A stretch of DNA of 64,000 nt from Chaetorhynchus papuensis (taxonomy: Eukaryota; Chordata; Aves; Passeriformes; Rhipiduridae), in contig VWYX01000928.1 in the NCBI GenBank assembly GCA_013396525.1, forward strand, positions 1 through 64,000, written 5' to 3'. The notes below the pieces were generated by a model. That model was not told the origin of the DNA and did no database searches. It saw only the letters and a list, made by a program, of their open reading frames with translations. A program made the translations under genes and the position numbers. This document shows positions 12,301-21,373 of the stretch, in pieces; within the stretch, counting starts at the first letter, position 1; the number at the start of each line of letters is the position of its first letter.

Positions 12301-12801
12301 GCTGAATGGAGCTACAGAACTGGCCTGGCTGCAGGTTAAAGGGGACCTAAATGGGGAACATCTGCTTCTCTGGAGGAGGAAAGAGGATCTTGTGTGTTGT
12401 ATTAGAAAGTGGCCATGGCAGAAATCGCTATCAGAAAGCACAGCTGAACTGCAGAGCAGCCTGTAACCACTTTGACTGGGAGTATGTGTGTATGGGAAAG
12501 GAAAATCCAAAGAAGAAAACCCCAAAAAGCAATCCCCTAAAATCAGGAAGTTTTTCCTCATAAATGGTTAGCAAAGGCAGGAACAGGAAATGGAGACAGG
12601 AGCACAGCCTGGCTTACCTTTGGAATGCTGCTGATGACAGTTTGACTTGGGCTGAAGCACTGTAGTCATTATTGCCTTTGCTGTCTCTTCAAAGGTGCCA
12701 AATCCATCATCCAGGAATTCCCAGAAATCACCATTTTAACTACAGAAGTGCATCCTGTTGCACCGACACACTTTGGACAGAAGTATTTTGGGACAGACTG
12801 A
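85..12801 (+). CDS. UPRT: UPRT, uracil phosphoribosyltransferase homologue (7 coding exons)
   Basis: Coding exons are 85-377, 5402-5444, 9086-9155, 10197-10259, 11165-11326, 11880-11978 and 12695-12801. They total 837 nt and encode 278 residues plus a TGA stop. All introns are GT-AG and all phases join without a frameshift. Residues 1 to about 80 are a low-complexity Ser/Pro/Ala-rich leader that differs from human. From QLKLLPMNDQ onward the protein is nearly identical, as I recall it, to human UPRT. The phosphoribosyltransferase type I fold follows, with the PRPP-loop equivalent YPILSTGNT at residues 207-215 and the C-terminus THFGQKYFGTD. The family makes UMP from uracil and PRPP in microbes. 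Vertebrate members lack the usual uracil-binding residues, and the human protein has been reported inactive, so the true role is unclear. The leader is about 30 residues shorter than in human. Start at 85 is the first in-frame Met. Confidence 0.95.
378..5401 (+). other. UPRT: UPRT intron 1
   Basis: The first 650 bases belong to the CpG island and the rest is CpG-poor unique sequence. I see no gene, RNA gene or clear mobile element here. Short open frames on both strands have no recognisable similarity or splice context. Confidence 0.85.
5402..5444 (+). CDS. UPRT: UPRT coding exon 2 (43 nt)
   Basis: A 43-nt exon after TTTTTCAG, with donor GTAGGT at 5445. Its first G completes the Lys codon left open by exon 1. 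It then reads KSSRGDFVFSADRL, aligning without gaps to human TASRGDFMFSADRL. It is too short to stand out as an open frame and was found by homology and phase. Confidence 0.93.
5445..9085 (+). other. UPRT: UPRT intron 2
   Basis: No gene is seen. The intron contains a perfect 12-bp inverted repeat at 6908-6937, within a stretch (about 6840-7060) that looks like an old dispersed element I cannot name. Confidence 0.8.
6908..6937. repeat. Perfect 12-bp inverted repeat, 6-nt loop
   Basis: Arms TGTTCCACACAT (6908-6919) and ATGTGTGGAACA (6926-6937) are exact reverse complements, separated by AAGGAG. Pairing does not extend beyond the arms. It lies inside UPRT intron 2. It may be part of a degraded mobile element or chance; no function is assigned. 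Confidence 0.8.
9086..9155 (+). CDS. UPRT: UPRT coding exon 3
   Basis: Acceptor CACAG, donor GTACGT. Reads IRLVVEEGLNQLPYTEC then TVTTPT plus the first base of the next Gly codon. This is near-identical to the human segment, with Thr for Lys at one position and Thr for Met at another. It starts in phase 0 and ends in phase 1. Confidence 0.95.
9156..10196 (+). other. UPRT: UPRT intron 3
   Basis: Contains a CR1 tail fragment close to the exon 3 donor (about 9215-9385). The remainder is unique sequence with no recognised feature. Confidence 0.85.
9215..9385 (-). mobile_element. CR1-type LINE 3' fragment
   Basis: Reading + the segment starts like the reverse complement of a CR1 tail (CATAGAATTATTAC, then CAGAATATCTCGAG). 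It continues with GGAAGGGACTCAGAGGATCA and TTGAGTCCAACTCC, phrases typical of avian CR1 3' ends. The element therefore lies on the - strand. It is 5'-truncated and diverged. The identification is from memory of CR1 consensus phrases. Confidence 0.75.
10197..10259 (+). CDS. UPRT: UPRT coding exon 4
   Basis: Acceptor TCACAG, donor GTAGGT. Its first two bases complete Gly136, followed by HKYEGVRFEKGNCGVSIMRS and one base of Gly157. Human has YKYEGVKFEKGNCGVSIMRS. This segment forms part of the phosphoribosyltransferase core. Confidence 0.95.
10260..11164 (+). other. UPRT: UPRT intron 4
   Basis: A GC-richer intron holding the 270-bp minisatellite at 10831-11100. Apart from that array I see no feature. 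A 309-codon open frame (10438-11367) runs through it into exon 5 only because the repeat lacks stops. The true exon 4 frame read into the intron stops within about 20 bases. Confidence 0.85.
10831..11100. repeat. Minisatellite, 20 units of 14 or 12 bp
   Basis: Twenty contiguous units starting at 10831. Fifteen are 14-mers of the form GGGGCTGTCCCTYT (the last ends TTC) and five are 12-mers GGGGCTGTTTTT (units 2, 3, 5, 11 and 16). Units 5 and 18 have GGGA in place of GGGG. The sum, 15x14 + 5x12 = 270, fits the span exactly. The array ends 64 bases before UPRT exon 5. Because 14 is not a multiple of three, it stays open in several frames on both strands and yields spurious repetitive ORFs. Length is likely to vary between individuals. 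Confidence 0.97.
11165..11326 (+). CDS. UPRT: UPRT coding exon 5
   Basis: Acceptor CTCCAG, donor GTGAGT. It encodes EAMEQGLRDCCRSIRIGKIL, then the segment through VYYAKFPPDIYRRKVLLMYPIL, and one base of Ser211. As recalled, it matches the human protein throughout. The end of the exon enters the PRPP-loop region; microbial enzymes have an Asp-Pro-Met-Leu sequence here instead of Tyr-Pro-Ile-Leu. Confidence 0.97.
11327..11879 (+). other. UPRT: UPRT intron 5
   Basis: A short intron of ordinary unique sequence. No feature other than the splice sites is seen. Confidence 0.85.
11880..11978 (+). CDS. UPRT: UPRT coding exon 6
   Basis: Acceptor CCTCAG, donor GTGAGT. After completing Ser211 it reads TGNTVIEAVKVLVEHGVQPS then VIILLSLFSTPH, plus one base of Gly244. 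TGNT is the vertebrate form of the PRPP-binding loop. It differs from human at one recalled position (Val for Ile in KVLIEHG). Confidence 0.97.
11979..12694 (+). other. UPRT: UPRT intron 6
   Basis: Unique sequence with overlapping short open frames on both strands and no recognisable gene or repeat. Confidence 0.8.
12695..12801 (+). CDS. UPRT: UPRT coding exon 7 and stop
   Basis: Acceptor TTCAAAG. After completing Gly244 it reads AKSIIQEFPEITILTTEVHP then VAPTHFGQKYFGTD and TGA. The C-terminus has THFGQKYFG where uracil-binding microbial enzymes carry a Gly-Asp-x-Gly-Asp type loop. Confidence 0.97.
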
Positions 12802-13095
12802 CACTCTTGGAACAACTGGATATGACTCTATGGCATTACAAGAGGTTTTTTTCTACATTTTATTACTGTTGAGTTGGTCGAGGGCATGTTTAAAAACCTT
12901 CTTGGCCAACTAACTTAGGTTAGTGCTGGCCTGAACAGGGATCAGGTACAGTGACAAAGCACTCTGGTTACACGGTCAAGCATCTCCATGTTGGGGCTCT
13001 ATAATTGCCACACTCTGCTTTAACTTATTTATTCTTCTCCAGCCTGTCCGTGGCTGCCTGCAAGAGCAAAATAAACCCAACTAAACCCCAAGGGA
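12802..13095 (+). other. UPRT: UPRT 3' UTR (short form)
   Basis: AT-rich sequence between the UPRT stop and the first AATAAA on the + strand. The end at about 13095 is an estimate, 20 bases or so past the signal. Confidence 0.6.
13070..13075 (+). terminator. UPRT: UPRT poly(A) signal AATAAA
   Basis: A canonical AATAAA about 270 bases after the stop codon, within GCAAAATAAACCC. It is the first such hexamer on the + strand after the coding sequence. Later AATAAA copies (for example near 15842) could serve longer transcripts. Confidence 0.65.
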
Positions 13096-16000
13096 GCGTC
13101 CTTCATTTCTAGGGTCACTTGGCATCATCGCTCCAGCTACAGCCACTCCCAGTGCTTCCAAACCTAGGGGTGCACTTGGCTCTCACTGTCCTCCTGAGCA
13201 GCCACAGGGCATTTTTGGTCTTTGGCTGGTGGCCAAGAACCAATGATACAACTCTTGGAATTTTGCTCTGCAAACATTATTCTCAAATAGTGAAACACCC
13301 CTGGTTGTCTTGCTCAAGGGTCCTGGATCAAGAAGATTCCTATTGCAGCACCCGTGCAGACTGGGTGGGAATTGGGGGTGGGAGCAGCACTGCCTGTGGA
13401 AATTCTACACAAACAGAACTTGGGAGTTCTAAGAGACAAAACTTGTGGCTGGATCAGCCTCACCAACTCTTTCAATGAGAGGGAAACTGCAGCAAAAAGC
13501 TGGAAATCAATTTCTAGTGCTGTTCACAGAGCACCAGGGCCACGAGACAAGCGTGGCCCTCAGGGCTCAGCAGCCTTTCCAAAGCCTCAAGGCACTCATT
13601 GTATCAATCTGCAGCCAAATCCCTTCCTGCTTTGGCTTTAAATCCCCTGGCACCAAGTACAGCATATCCAGCTGGCCAGTACCTCCCCTTACTGTAACAT
13701 TGAGGGAATCCATAAATACAAAATAGACCATTATTATTTTAAAATATATCCGTATTCTACAGTTGCAGGATTAGGGAATGTTGTCTCAAGTCCCTTCTTA
13801 CCTCTCATCAGGTGAGTGGAGTGCTGAGGTCTGGGCTGCCCCCACCAATGCCAGCATTTAGTGAATCTTTTTGTCACAGATAAAGAACCTTCCCTGTTCC
13901 AAGCAGTAATTCCAATTAATTAAAGTTGTGTAACACTTCCAGAGAGGGAATGTTTAGCCTGAGCATAGGAAATAACCATTCACAAGTCTAATGAATTAGC
14001 CAAAAATGGTTTTAATGCAGTCCTTGCCTGCAGTACAGTATAAACCATAATAAAAAACAACAAAGCAGAACATACAGGATATTCAGCTGTAGAAACTGTA
14101 CAAACACTTGGAAAATGCCAGTGAAACTGCACAGAGCATCAGCATAGTCAGAACATTGGTCTGACAGTAAAAACGAGTATCCAAAGCTTTTGTAAAAACC
14201 CATTTGATATCAAAAGTCTCAATGCCAGCAGCAGCAGCATTAAACTCCTGAACACAACACCCCAAAGGTGGGCAGCAATCCCTGGGTGACATTCCTTGGA
14301 AAATAATCACTTCCTATTGAATTGGGGGTGAGGGATGTGTGTTAAGCCACCCAGCTGAGTGGCTGCACAGAGCAGGGCTGGCTGGAACAACTGCCAGCCC
14401 CAGGCCACTCTGGCTTCCTAAAAAGCAGCTGGATGCAGCTACAACCCACTCCAGTGGGATTGCTGCTGTTTCCCAGTTCTGCCAGCTCCATCAGAAGCGA
14501 TGGAACACTGATCCCACCCCAGAGGGAGCTCCCAAAGGGAGCCCTCTGCCCCCAGCAGCCCCTGCAGTGGCTGCTCTGCTCCAGCCCCATTTTCCTGCCA
14601 GGAAAAGCTCCAGCACGTGAAACCCCCTGGCTTTTCTGGGAGGAAGTTAAACCCTCCTGACTTTGACAACACCACAGCTCTGCCATTCTCTGATCCTGAG
14701 ATTTAGGTCAGTCCTATCTTTGAGGGACCCATTTGTACCACAAACAGCATTTTCAGATGAGGACCTGATCTACCTGAGCAGGCAGATTATAAATTTATAA
14801 AATAACAAGACATTTTCTACTTCCTATGCTCCTAACCCAAAGCTCCCTGCTCCAGCAATGGATTTGGAATCACACTGGAGTAGCTCTGTTTAGTCAGGCA
14901 GTGACTACAGCAGGAAGCTCCTCCATAGTGGAGTTAATTCCAAAGAAGGATGGAGCTAAATCAGAACAGTGGAACGACAGGTTCCACCTCCTCACAGCAG
15001 CTCTCAGTTACAGCCTTGTCCCTGCTCCCTCCCAGGGAAGGTCACCTGCACCAGCCCAGCAGTTCCTTCCATCAGCAGCATTCCAGATGCCCAGGGAGTT
15101 CTCTCTGGGGCACATCCTGGAGGCTCCTGGATCCTCCAGAAAAAGGCAGGGGAGGGGAATAATACACCAACATTTTCAAGAATCCTTTGGGCTTCTGTTT
15201 CTTTTACAGAGGGAAGTGCTGAGATGGGGCAGCACGCACCTTCCCCAGGTTAGAAAGGAGAGGGGGAGGCCAATTTCATTGGGTTCTGGGCTTCCCATGG
15301 GATTTAGTCCAAGGTTTAACTCAAGGAATTGCTTCAGGAAGTACTGGAACAGCAGGGGAGCCTTCAGATACCTGCATGTTCCATGGGCTGTTTGACACCA
15401 GCACTGGATGCAAGCAGGCATTTCTTTTCAAGCACAGCTGGAATAAGAAGCACAGATGATCCCTTTATCCTTTTTGTTGGATTTATTTTTTGGTTGTTGA
15501 TTTTTTCCCCTCTCCTTAATATAACTACTTTTTTTTTTAACAGTGGCTGTTACCCACTAAAGTTTTACAAATGCTGCTGTAAATCTTAAAATCTCATACA
15601 GAAAAAACCAGTATTTGAAGGAGCATGCAGGCATGAGCAACTTACAGGCTTGTATTTGAAATGTAAACTTACATTTTATTTCACAAGGTTTACATCCCAA
15701 ACGGAAGCTGGAAAATGAAGAAATGAGGCTTTTAGGAAAGAAAAAATGCAGGAAGTGGGATCCTGCTCTAAAAGCAAGGCCAGCTGGGCCTGATGATGGG
15801 AACCACAAACCAATACCTGACAAACAGCGAGATTAATTACAAATAAAATACATGGCACAACTGCATAAAATGACACCTACTCACCTTCACAGTATCCAAA
15901 AAACCAGCACAAGCAGCTCAAAGCTGAAAATATTTAACTGCATGTTCAGAAGGAAGAGGGAAGACTCAAAGTGGGATGGAAAAAGGACAAGAGACTAAAA

Positions 16001-19000
16001 CCCTGCAGCAGTGGGTGTGAGCTCAGTGCTTGTGACCAGGGCAGGGAATGCAGCACTAGGCAGGAAGAGCCCATGGCAGAGCCAGTGCACAAAAACAGCC
16101 CCTGTGCCATGCAAACACCATCACTGATCTGTTCAGAACGAGTTCAGGTTTGCAAGTGTTCTGGAACAAAGCAGAAGCTGAGAGAATTGGAAAAAATATC
16201 AATAAAATTGAGGTATTTTCAAGTACTATGGATCCATTTCAAAAATCTGTACCACAGGAGTCACTGAAATGAAAATGTGACCCTTTTGAGTTAATTAATT
16301 CTGGTGTAATAAACAAGGTCAGCAGCGCCTCCTTCACCTGCTAATTAAACCCTTCTGTGAGTGCACCAACTCTGCAGAGTAACTGCTCAGCACACAGTCA
16401 CTGCTCTGCAGGATGCAGGGGCCCTGAGAACAGCTCAGCACATCACTCTTCATAGCTAAAATCAGGGGAAAATAGTAATTTTTAAATTCTTTCCCCTTGA
16501 CATTTTACATTCATATCATATTACAGACTTTACGCATCAAGTTGTGCTTTCAGTCCAGACCAGCACATAGAACTACAGAGCTGCAGCTGGTGTGGATTTT
16601 GCTCAATCCCATTCCTGTTTGCCCCAGGAAGCAAACATTCATTGCATAGTGTGATAGGAGGCTTCCTGATTCTCACCAGTGACTGCACCCCACACACCCT
16701 GGGTACAGCCTCCTCAAACATACAGCACCGCTCCCTGCCTAAAGGAAAACAAGATTATCCTACTCCAAAAACTGGTCCAACTCAGCAAGAGAAACCTGGC
16801 AGTGCAGTGAGGGTTGCACAAGTCCTGGTTCCTTGGGCAGGACTGGACTTGGGACAATTCCACATGGAGAAACATCAATGTGATGTTCTGTCTGGGTTTT
16901 TGTACCTGAATGTAAAAGGGAGAGAACAGGGAGAGGTGAGGGGGTGGCTGCTAGTGGTCAGTTCTTTTAGAGGGTGAATGCAGGAGTAGAGGGATAACAC
17001 TGGAGGCATCACAGTGAAGTCCAACCAAAGCGTTCCCTCCTTCCCAGTGGTGACATCACTTGGGAAGGTTGCTCCCAGCTGAGAAAGCTGTGCTGTAGGT
17101 CCAATGCTAAGCAGAGAAAACAGCCCCTGGATGGGGTCGAGACAGTTCCCTTGCTGCCTCCACACTACCCCCACAGTCACACAACTGACAGCAGCATCAG
17201 AACTGAGACTCAAACCTTAACCATTCTCCAGGTTCTCTGTAACTGCATTTACAGCACACACCCAGACTGACAGGGAACACCACGTGTGACAATCCCACTG
17301 GGAACACTTCTGCTGCTCCTGCACGTGGAGGGCTCAGAGTGTACCTGGAATGCTGGGCCACCAGCACAGGCAGTGTGAGAGACACACAGGATGAACTGGA
17401 ATCACTGGCCAGCTCCCAGAGCTGCAGTATCCTTGGTGTTGGTGGGATGAGTCCCACTCCTGAAATGCTGGGATGGAGGGTGCAGTAGGGGAGAGGTTTG
17501 ATGCTACAGCCCTTACGGTCAGTGCTGGTGGTGGAGAGCCTCTGGATGAGGATCAGGGCATGGAGAACAAAGGAGGTGCTGCAGTGGGTTGGACCCCTGA
17601 AAGAGCCACGTGCAGGTTAGAAAAACCTACCACACACTGGGCTGAATATTCTCTCCTTTGTCACCTGCAGCAGTGACCACAGCAGCCTGAGGAATTTCTG
17701 TTTTCCAGTGCATTTACTCAGCATAAACAGGACAAAGGCTGGGGTAACGTAAGGATATCACCTTGTGTGAGCAGAAGGGAACAAAATGGAGCTGCTCACT
17801 CAGACAAGTGGGTTTTTCCCACTTTGTTCTGCCTCGTTTTACACAACTTTTGGGTTTGTTTCACATTTCATGAAGCTTTCCAGCATTTGATGTGTGGATA
17901 TTGATGGGAAGTGGCTCTGAAGTGATAAACTTTGTATTGTTTCTACCTGGACAAGAGTTTGTTACAACCACAGGAGGCTGAGCTGCTTTGAAGGAAAGAG
18001 TTGACCGTAATTAATTACATGGAAAGTGACTGAATAAAAGTTACTTGGAAACATTTAAAACCATTTCTCAATCTCAGCTGAGTACCTGTGCTATCATAAA
18101 GATATCTGGCTTGGTATTAGAAGACAAAACCTGATTTTCTGTACTCCCTGATGAGCAGGGGAGCTCCTGCACAGCTCCTGGGCAGCTCTGCTGCTGCTGC
18201 CTGGCACAGAAGCAACTCAAATAATGGCAGGGCTGTTAACCAGAACCAAACTCAGGAAGGGCACAAGAACCTGCTCAGAAAACTCCTGTAAATCCACACA
18301 GCTCCGGAAAAATACACTTCAGCTGACAGAATGAAACAGAAAGTCACCAAATCATCTTCCTGGTTTTATATACAAGGAATTTAAAGTTTTTAAAGGCACA
18401 AACAGCACCTCTGCAGGTGCTCAATTCCCGTTGTGTTTAGCTGCCATCATCCTCTCCAGCTCCCCCTCTGGAGCACATTTTGCCAGGAATGAGGTGATTA
18501 ATTCAGCTGCCACCTTTCATCACACCCAGCACAAGGCCCAACACCAGATTTACATTAGAAATGCAGCTTTAGATTGACAGGAAAAACCCTTCCAGCACTC
18601 AGCAGCCATTTGGTGACAGAGCCACTCAACAGACGGGGCTCAGGTGGCTGAAGCAGGAACATTTTCAGTGTTCAGGGCCACCCTGAGGAGAGACACAAAC
18701 CCACACGAGCCTGGGCCAGCCCACCTTGGCCCCTCACAACCAAACTCAGCAGTGAGACATTGCAGAGAAGTCAGCACTGCCTGCTCCACACACACTGCAG
18801 AGGCTCAGAGACCAAATTCCTGCCCACAGGGCACAGATCAACCTGCTCCTAGGGGAGGAATCTCTGCAAGGCTCTCCTGTCTCAAAAACAGATTCCCCAT
18901 GGCAGCAGCAGCAGAGGAACAGGGGAAAAAGGGGTTTAGTCTGTAGGCAAAGCCTTCATCACCAGACTCACTCATCAGGTCCTTTCTCCTGACACGCACA

Positions 19001-19699
19001 GCTGCTCCTGTAGTCACTGCCAACACCAGTGAGCTGATAAACAAACACAAAAACGGGATAGAAAATGGTACTAAATGATCCTAGAGGCAGTACACCAATA
19101 CTTTTAGCATGCACCTAATTCAAACAAGAATGATGGACTGGGCTGAATCATGCAGTTTAAAAAAAAAGGACTCAGGTCTAGAAAAATGTCCATAATCCAA
19201 CGAGCCAAGTCTCAGTTCCATTCCCCAGAACAAAAACAGGGATACACCTCTTTGACTGTAAATGCAGCAAAACACAGAAACAAATCTGATCACCTCTTAG
19301 TGCAGAAAGCCCTGAAACCAGTCAGTGCACTGAGCTGGGAAGAAGTCCAAACAAATTCAATATATCAATTGTGTCTTCAGCATTTTGGGGTTCAACCCAC
19401 CCCTGTGGAGTGTAAACTCCAAACACAACTGGTGGAGTTCCAGTGCACGTTTTGAATTCACATCTTCCTTTCTGACTCCATGAACACACAAATCTCCATC
19501 AAACACTGATCCAGGAATGAGGGGGTATTTTAGCCCTAAGAATTAATGCAAACTGGACTGTCTGAAGTTCCCTTCTGCATTTTAGGTACCTGCAAGTAGG
19601 ATTGGGCAAAGAGCACGATAATCCAAACTCTAAGACAAAACACCCTCCTAAAAAAAGTTTTTTAAAAATCTATGGCCACAATATTCTTGAATCTTGATA
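13096..19699. other. Intergenic region between convergent UPRT and ZDHHC15
   Basis: No gene, RNA gene or clear mobile element is recognised. On the - strand it may hold longer ZDHHC15 3' UTR forms: reverse-strand AATAAA occurs at 15675-15680 and 15482-15487, and ATTAAA at 14011-14016. Longer open frames here, such as 14826-15395 +, show no known domain or plausible splice context. Confidence 0.7.
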
Positions 19700-21329
19700 C
19701 TGGCAATGTGAGAATTTTATTTTCCTTCACAGCTGCACATGTACATGTGCATGTTCAGCACTTTTGCTTTCAACACTCTTACATTCAACCACCAATTTAG
19801 TGCCAGATTTAACTGGGTCTGTCTTGCATTGAGCTGAACTGACTCAGAATTTAAACACATTAGAAAATGCCACTTGTCAGAGAAGGTTGGAGAATCAGCC
19901 TCAAAATAAATAACCATCCCCAAGAATATTATGGCTTGGAAGAATTTCAAGAACTCAAGTCCCTGATGTTTGCAAAATGAAAAGGCCTTTGGAAATGCAC
20001 TCGCATCAACATTTTTACCTAGTTTGAATAAAAAATATATAGTATTTATAAAATAAAGAGAGCAGGCCAAAGAAGATTGGCCAGAATCACTCTGTAAAAT
20101 TGTTCTGTTAACTCTGTAACTTAAACTTATAAAGCCTTGGGACATCTGGACAACAGGATTTCTGGAGAAGCACTCTAGAATGCAGATTCCCATCACACAA
20201 CACTTCAGGATGTTTTCTCATCTTGAAGATCCACCTGTTTTCTGCCCCTCGAAACTGAAGTCCTTGCCAAGAGAAGGGATGTTGGCTCCTGAGAGGGAAG
20301 CTGAAATTTAAAGAAATAAAAATGTGCAACTATAGCACTGCTGTGATGAGTGATCCAGGGCTGATCTGGGCTTTGGGAGTGGTTTTAAAGCCATGAAGAA
20401 TGACAGGGAAATGCTGGGTTTGCCTGGCTTGGTGGAATGCAGGATGCAGCTCTCACTACTGACAGAAATACACTCTGGGGTTTTTCTTAGTGGAATAAAG
20501 TGAGCTCCTACAATGTGTCAGAAGCCCATTGACAGCAGGGTGGAGGGGCCCTGTCTGTCTGCCAGGGGAGCCAGGCATGGATAACACCACAATTATGGAC
20601 TGCCTTGGAACAGAGAGGGGCAAATTCCACCTGACAATTCCACCTCCTGCAAGCGGGACAGCAGAGGATGCTCCTGGAATTTCACTCAGTGACATTCCAC
20701 TGGGAAAACAGGACACTGTGTCCTCCTCACTGCCTGCAGCTCCTGTGGCAGGATGTGTGGGGTATGTCCCCTGTTCTCCAAGGCAGAACAGGAGGCAGAG
20801 CAGGGAATGTTCTGGAAGCAGCCCCTGCCCCAGCTGGTGTCAGCTGTTGTGGGACCCACCTTTCCCAGGGGGAGAGGAAGCCTGGAGAAGAGAGTGACAG
20901 CTGATGTGACATCACAAGGCACTTCCTTGTATTCCCAGCTGCACCTTGGCTGCTCTCACCTTCAGCTTAAGGCTCCACCTGCACCTTCCCACAGCCCCCA
21001 CGGATCCCTGCACAGATTTTCCTTCTTGTCACTGTACAAGTCAGTGCAGGAGTTGTTCCTGCCATGTTTTCCAGAGGAGCTGCAGGGTTTGTGTCCTCCC
21101 TCTGGTGTGACCTGTGCCAGCACCAGCCCAGGGCCACTGAGAGCCTCTGCTTCCTTTTAGGGCCCCTTGAACAAGGCATTTCTGGGCAAGCTGGAGAAAT
21201 ATTGTTCTGCTAAAGCCCAAAACTGTCCAACATCACTCCCACCCCCTGCAGAGCAGAGGTTTTGAGGCAAGTGGAGAAAGAAGCACTCACCTTTCTAATC
21301 CAGCTTTACACCACTGTGTTTTCACACTG
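19700..21329 (-). other. ZDHHC15: Probable ZDHHC15 3' UTR
   Basis: Sequence downstream, on the - strand, of the ZDHHC15 stop codon at 21330-21332. It runs to a reverse-strand AATAAA at 19716-19721, the first one met. The far part is AT-rich, as is usual for a 3' UTR. The true end could be much further (toward 14 kb) or nearer if a variant signal is used. Confidence 0.4.
19716..19721 (-). terminator. ZDHHC15: Candidate ZDHHC15 poly(A) signal
   Basis: TTTATT on + is AATAAA on the transcribed - strand, about 1.6 kb past the ZDHHC15 stop. It is the first canonical hexamer in that direction. No supporting transcript evidence can be seen. Confidence 0.35.
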
Positions 21330-21373
21330 CTATGTCTCCCTTTCTATGGCAAGGGAAGAGGCTTCACCAGAAC
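21330..21373 (-). CDS. ZDHHC15: ZDHHC15 coding exon 11 and stop
   Basis: Acceptor TTGGACAG follows a T-rich tract. After completing Gly327 it reads SGEASSLAIERET and TAG, resembling the human ending EGSSSLAVETET. It is only 44 coding bases, found by homology and phase. It is the least conserved exon of the gene but aligns over the SSLA-E core. Confidence 0.85.

Noticed and set aside
14826..15395. 189-codon + strand open frame between the genes
   Set aside because: No recognisable homology, no splice context, and overlapping frames of similar length on both strands.
17281..17612. Three CACGTG E-boxes in 332 bases
   Set aside because: CACGTG occurs repeatedly through the window, at about the number expected by chance, so the cluster is not convincing.
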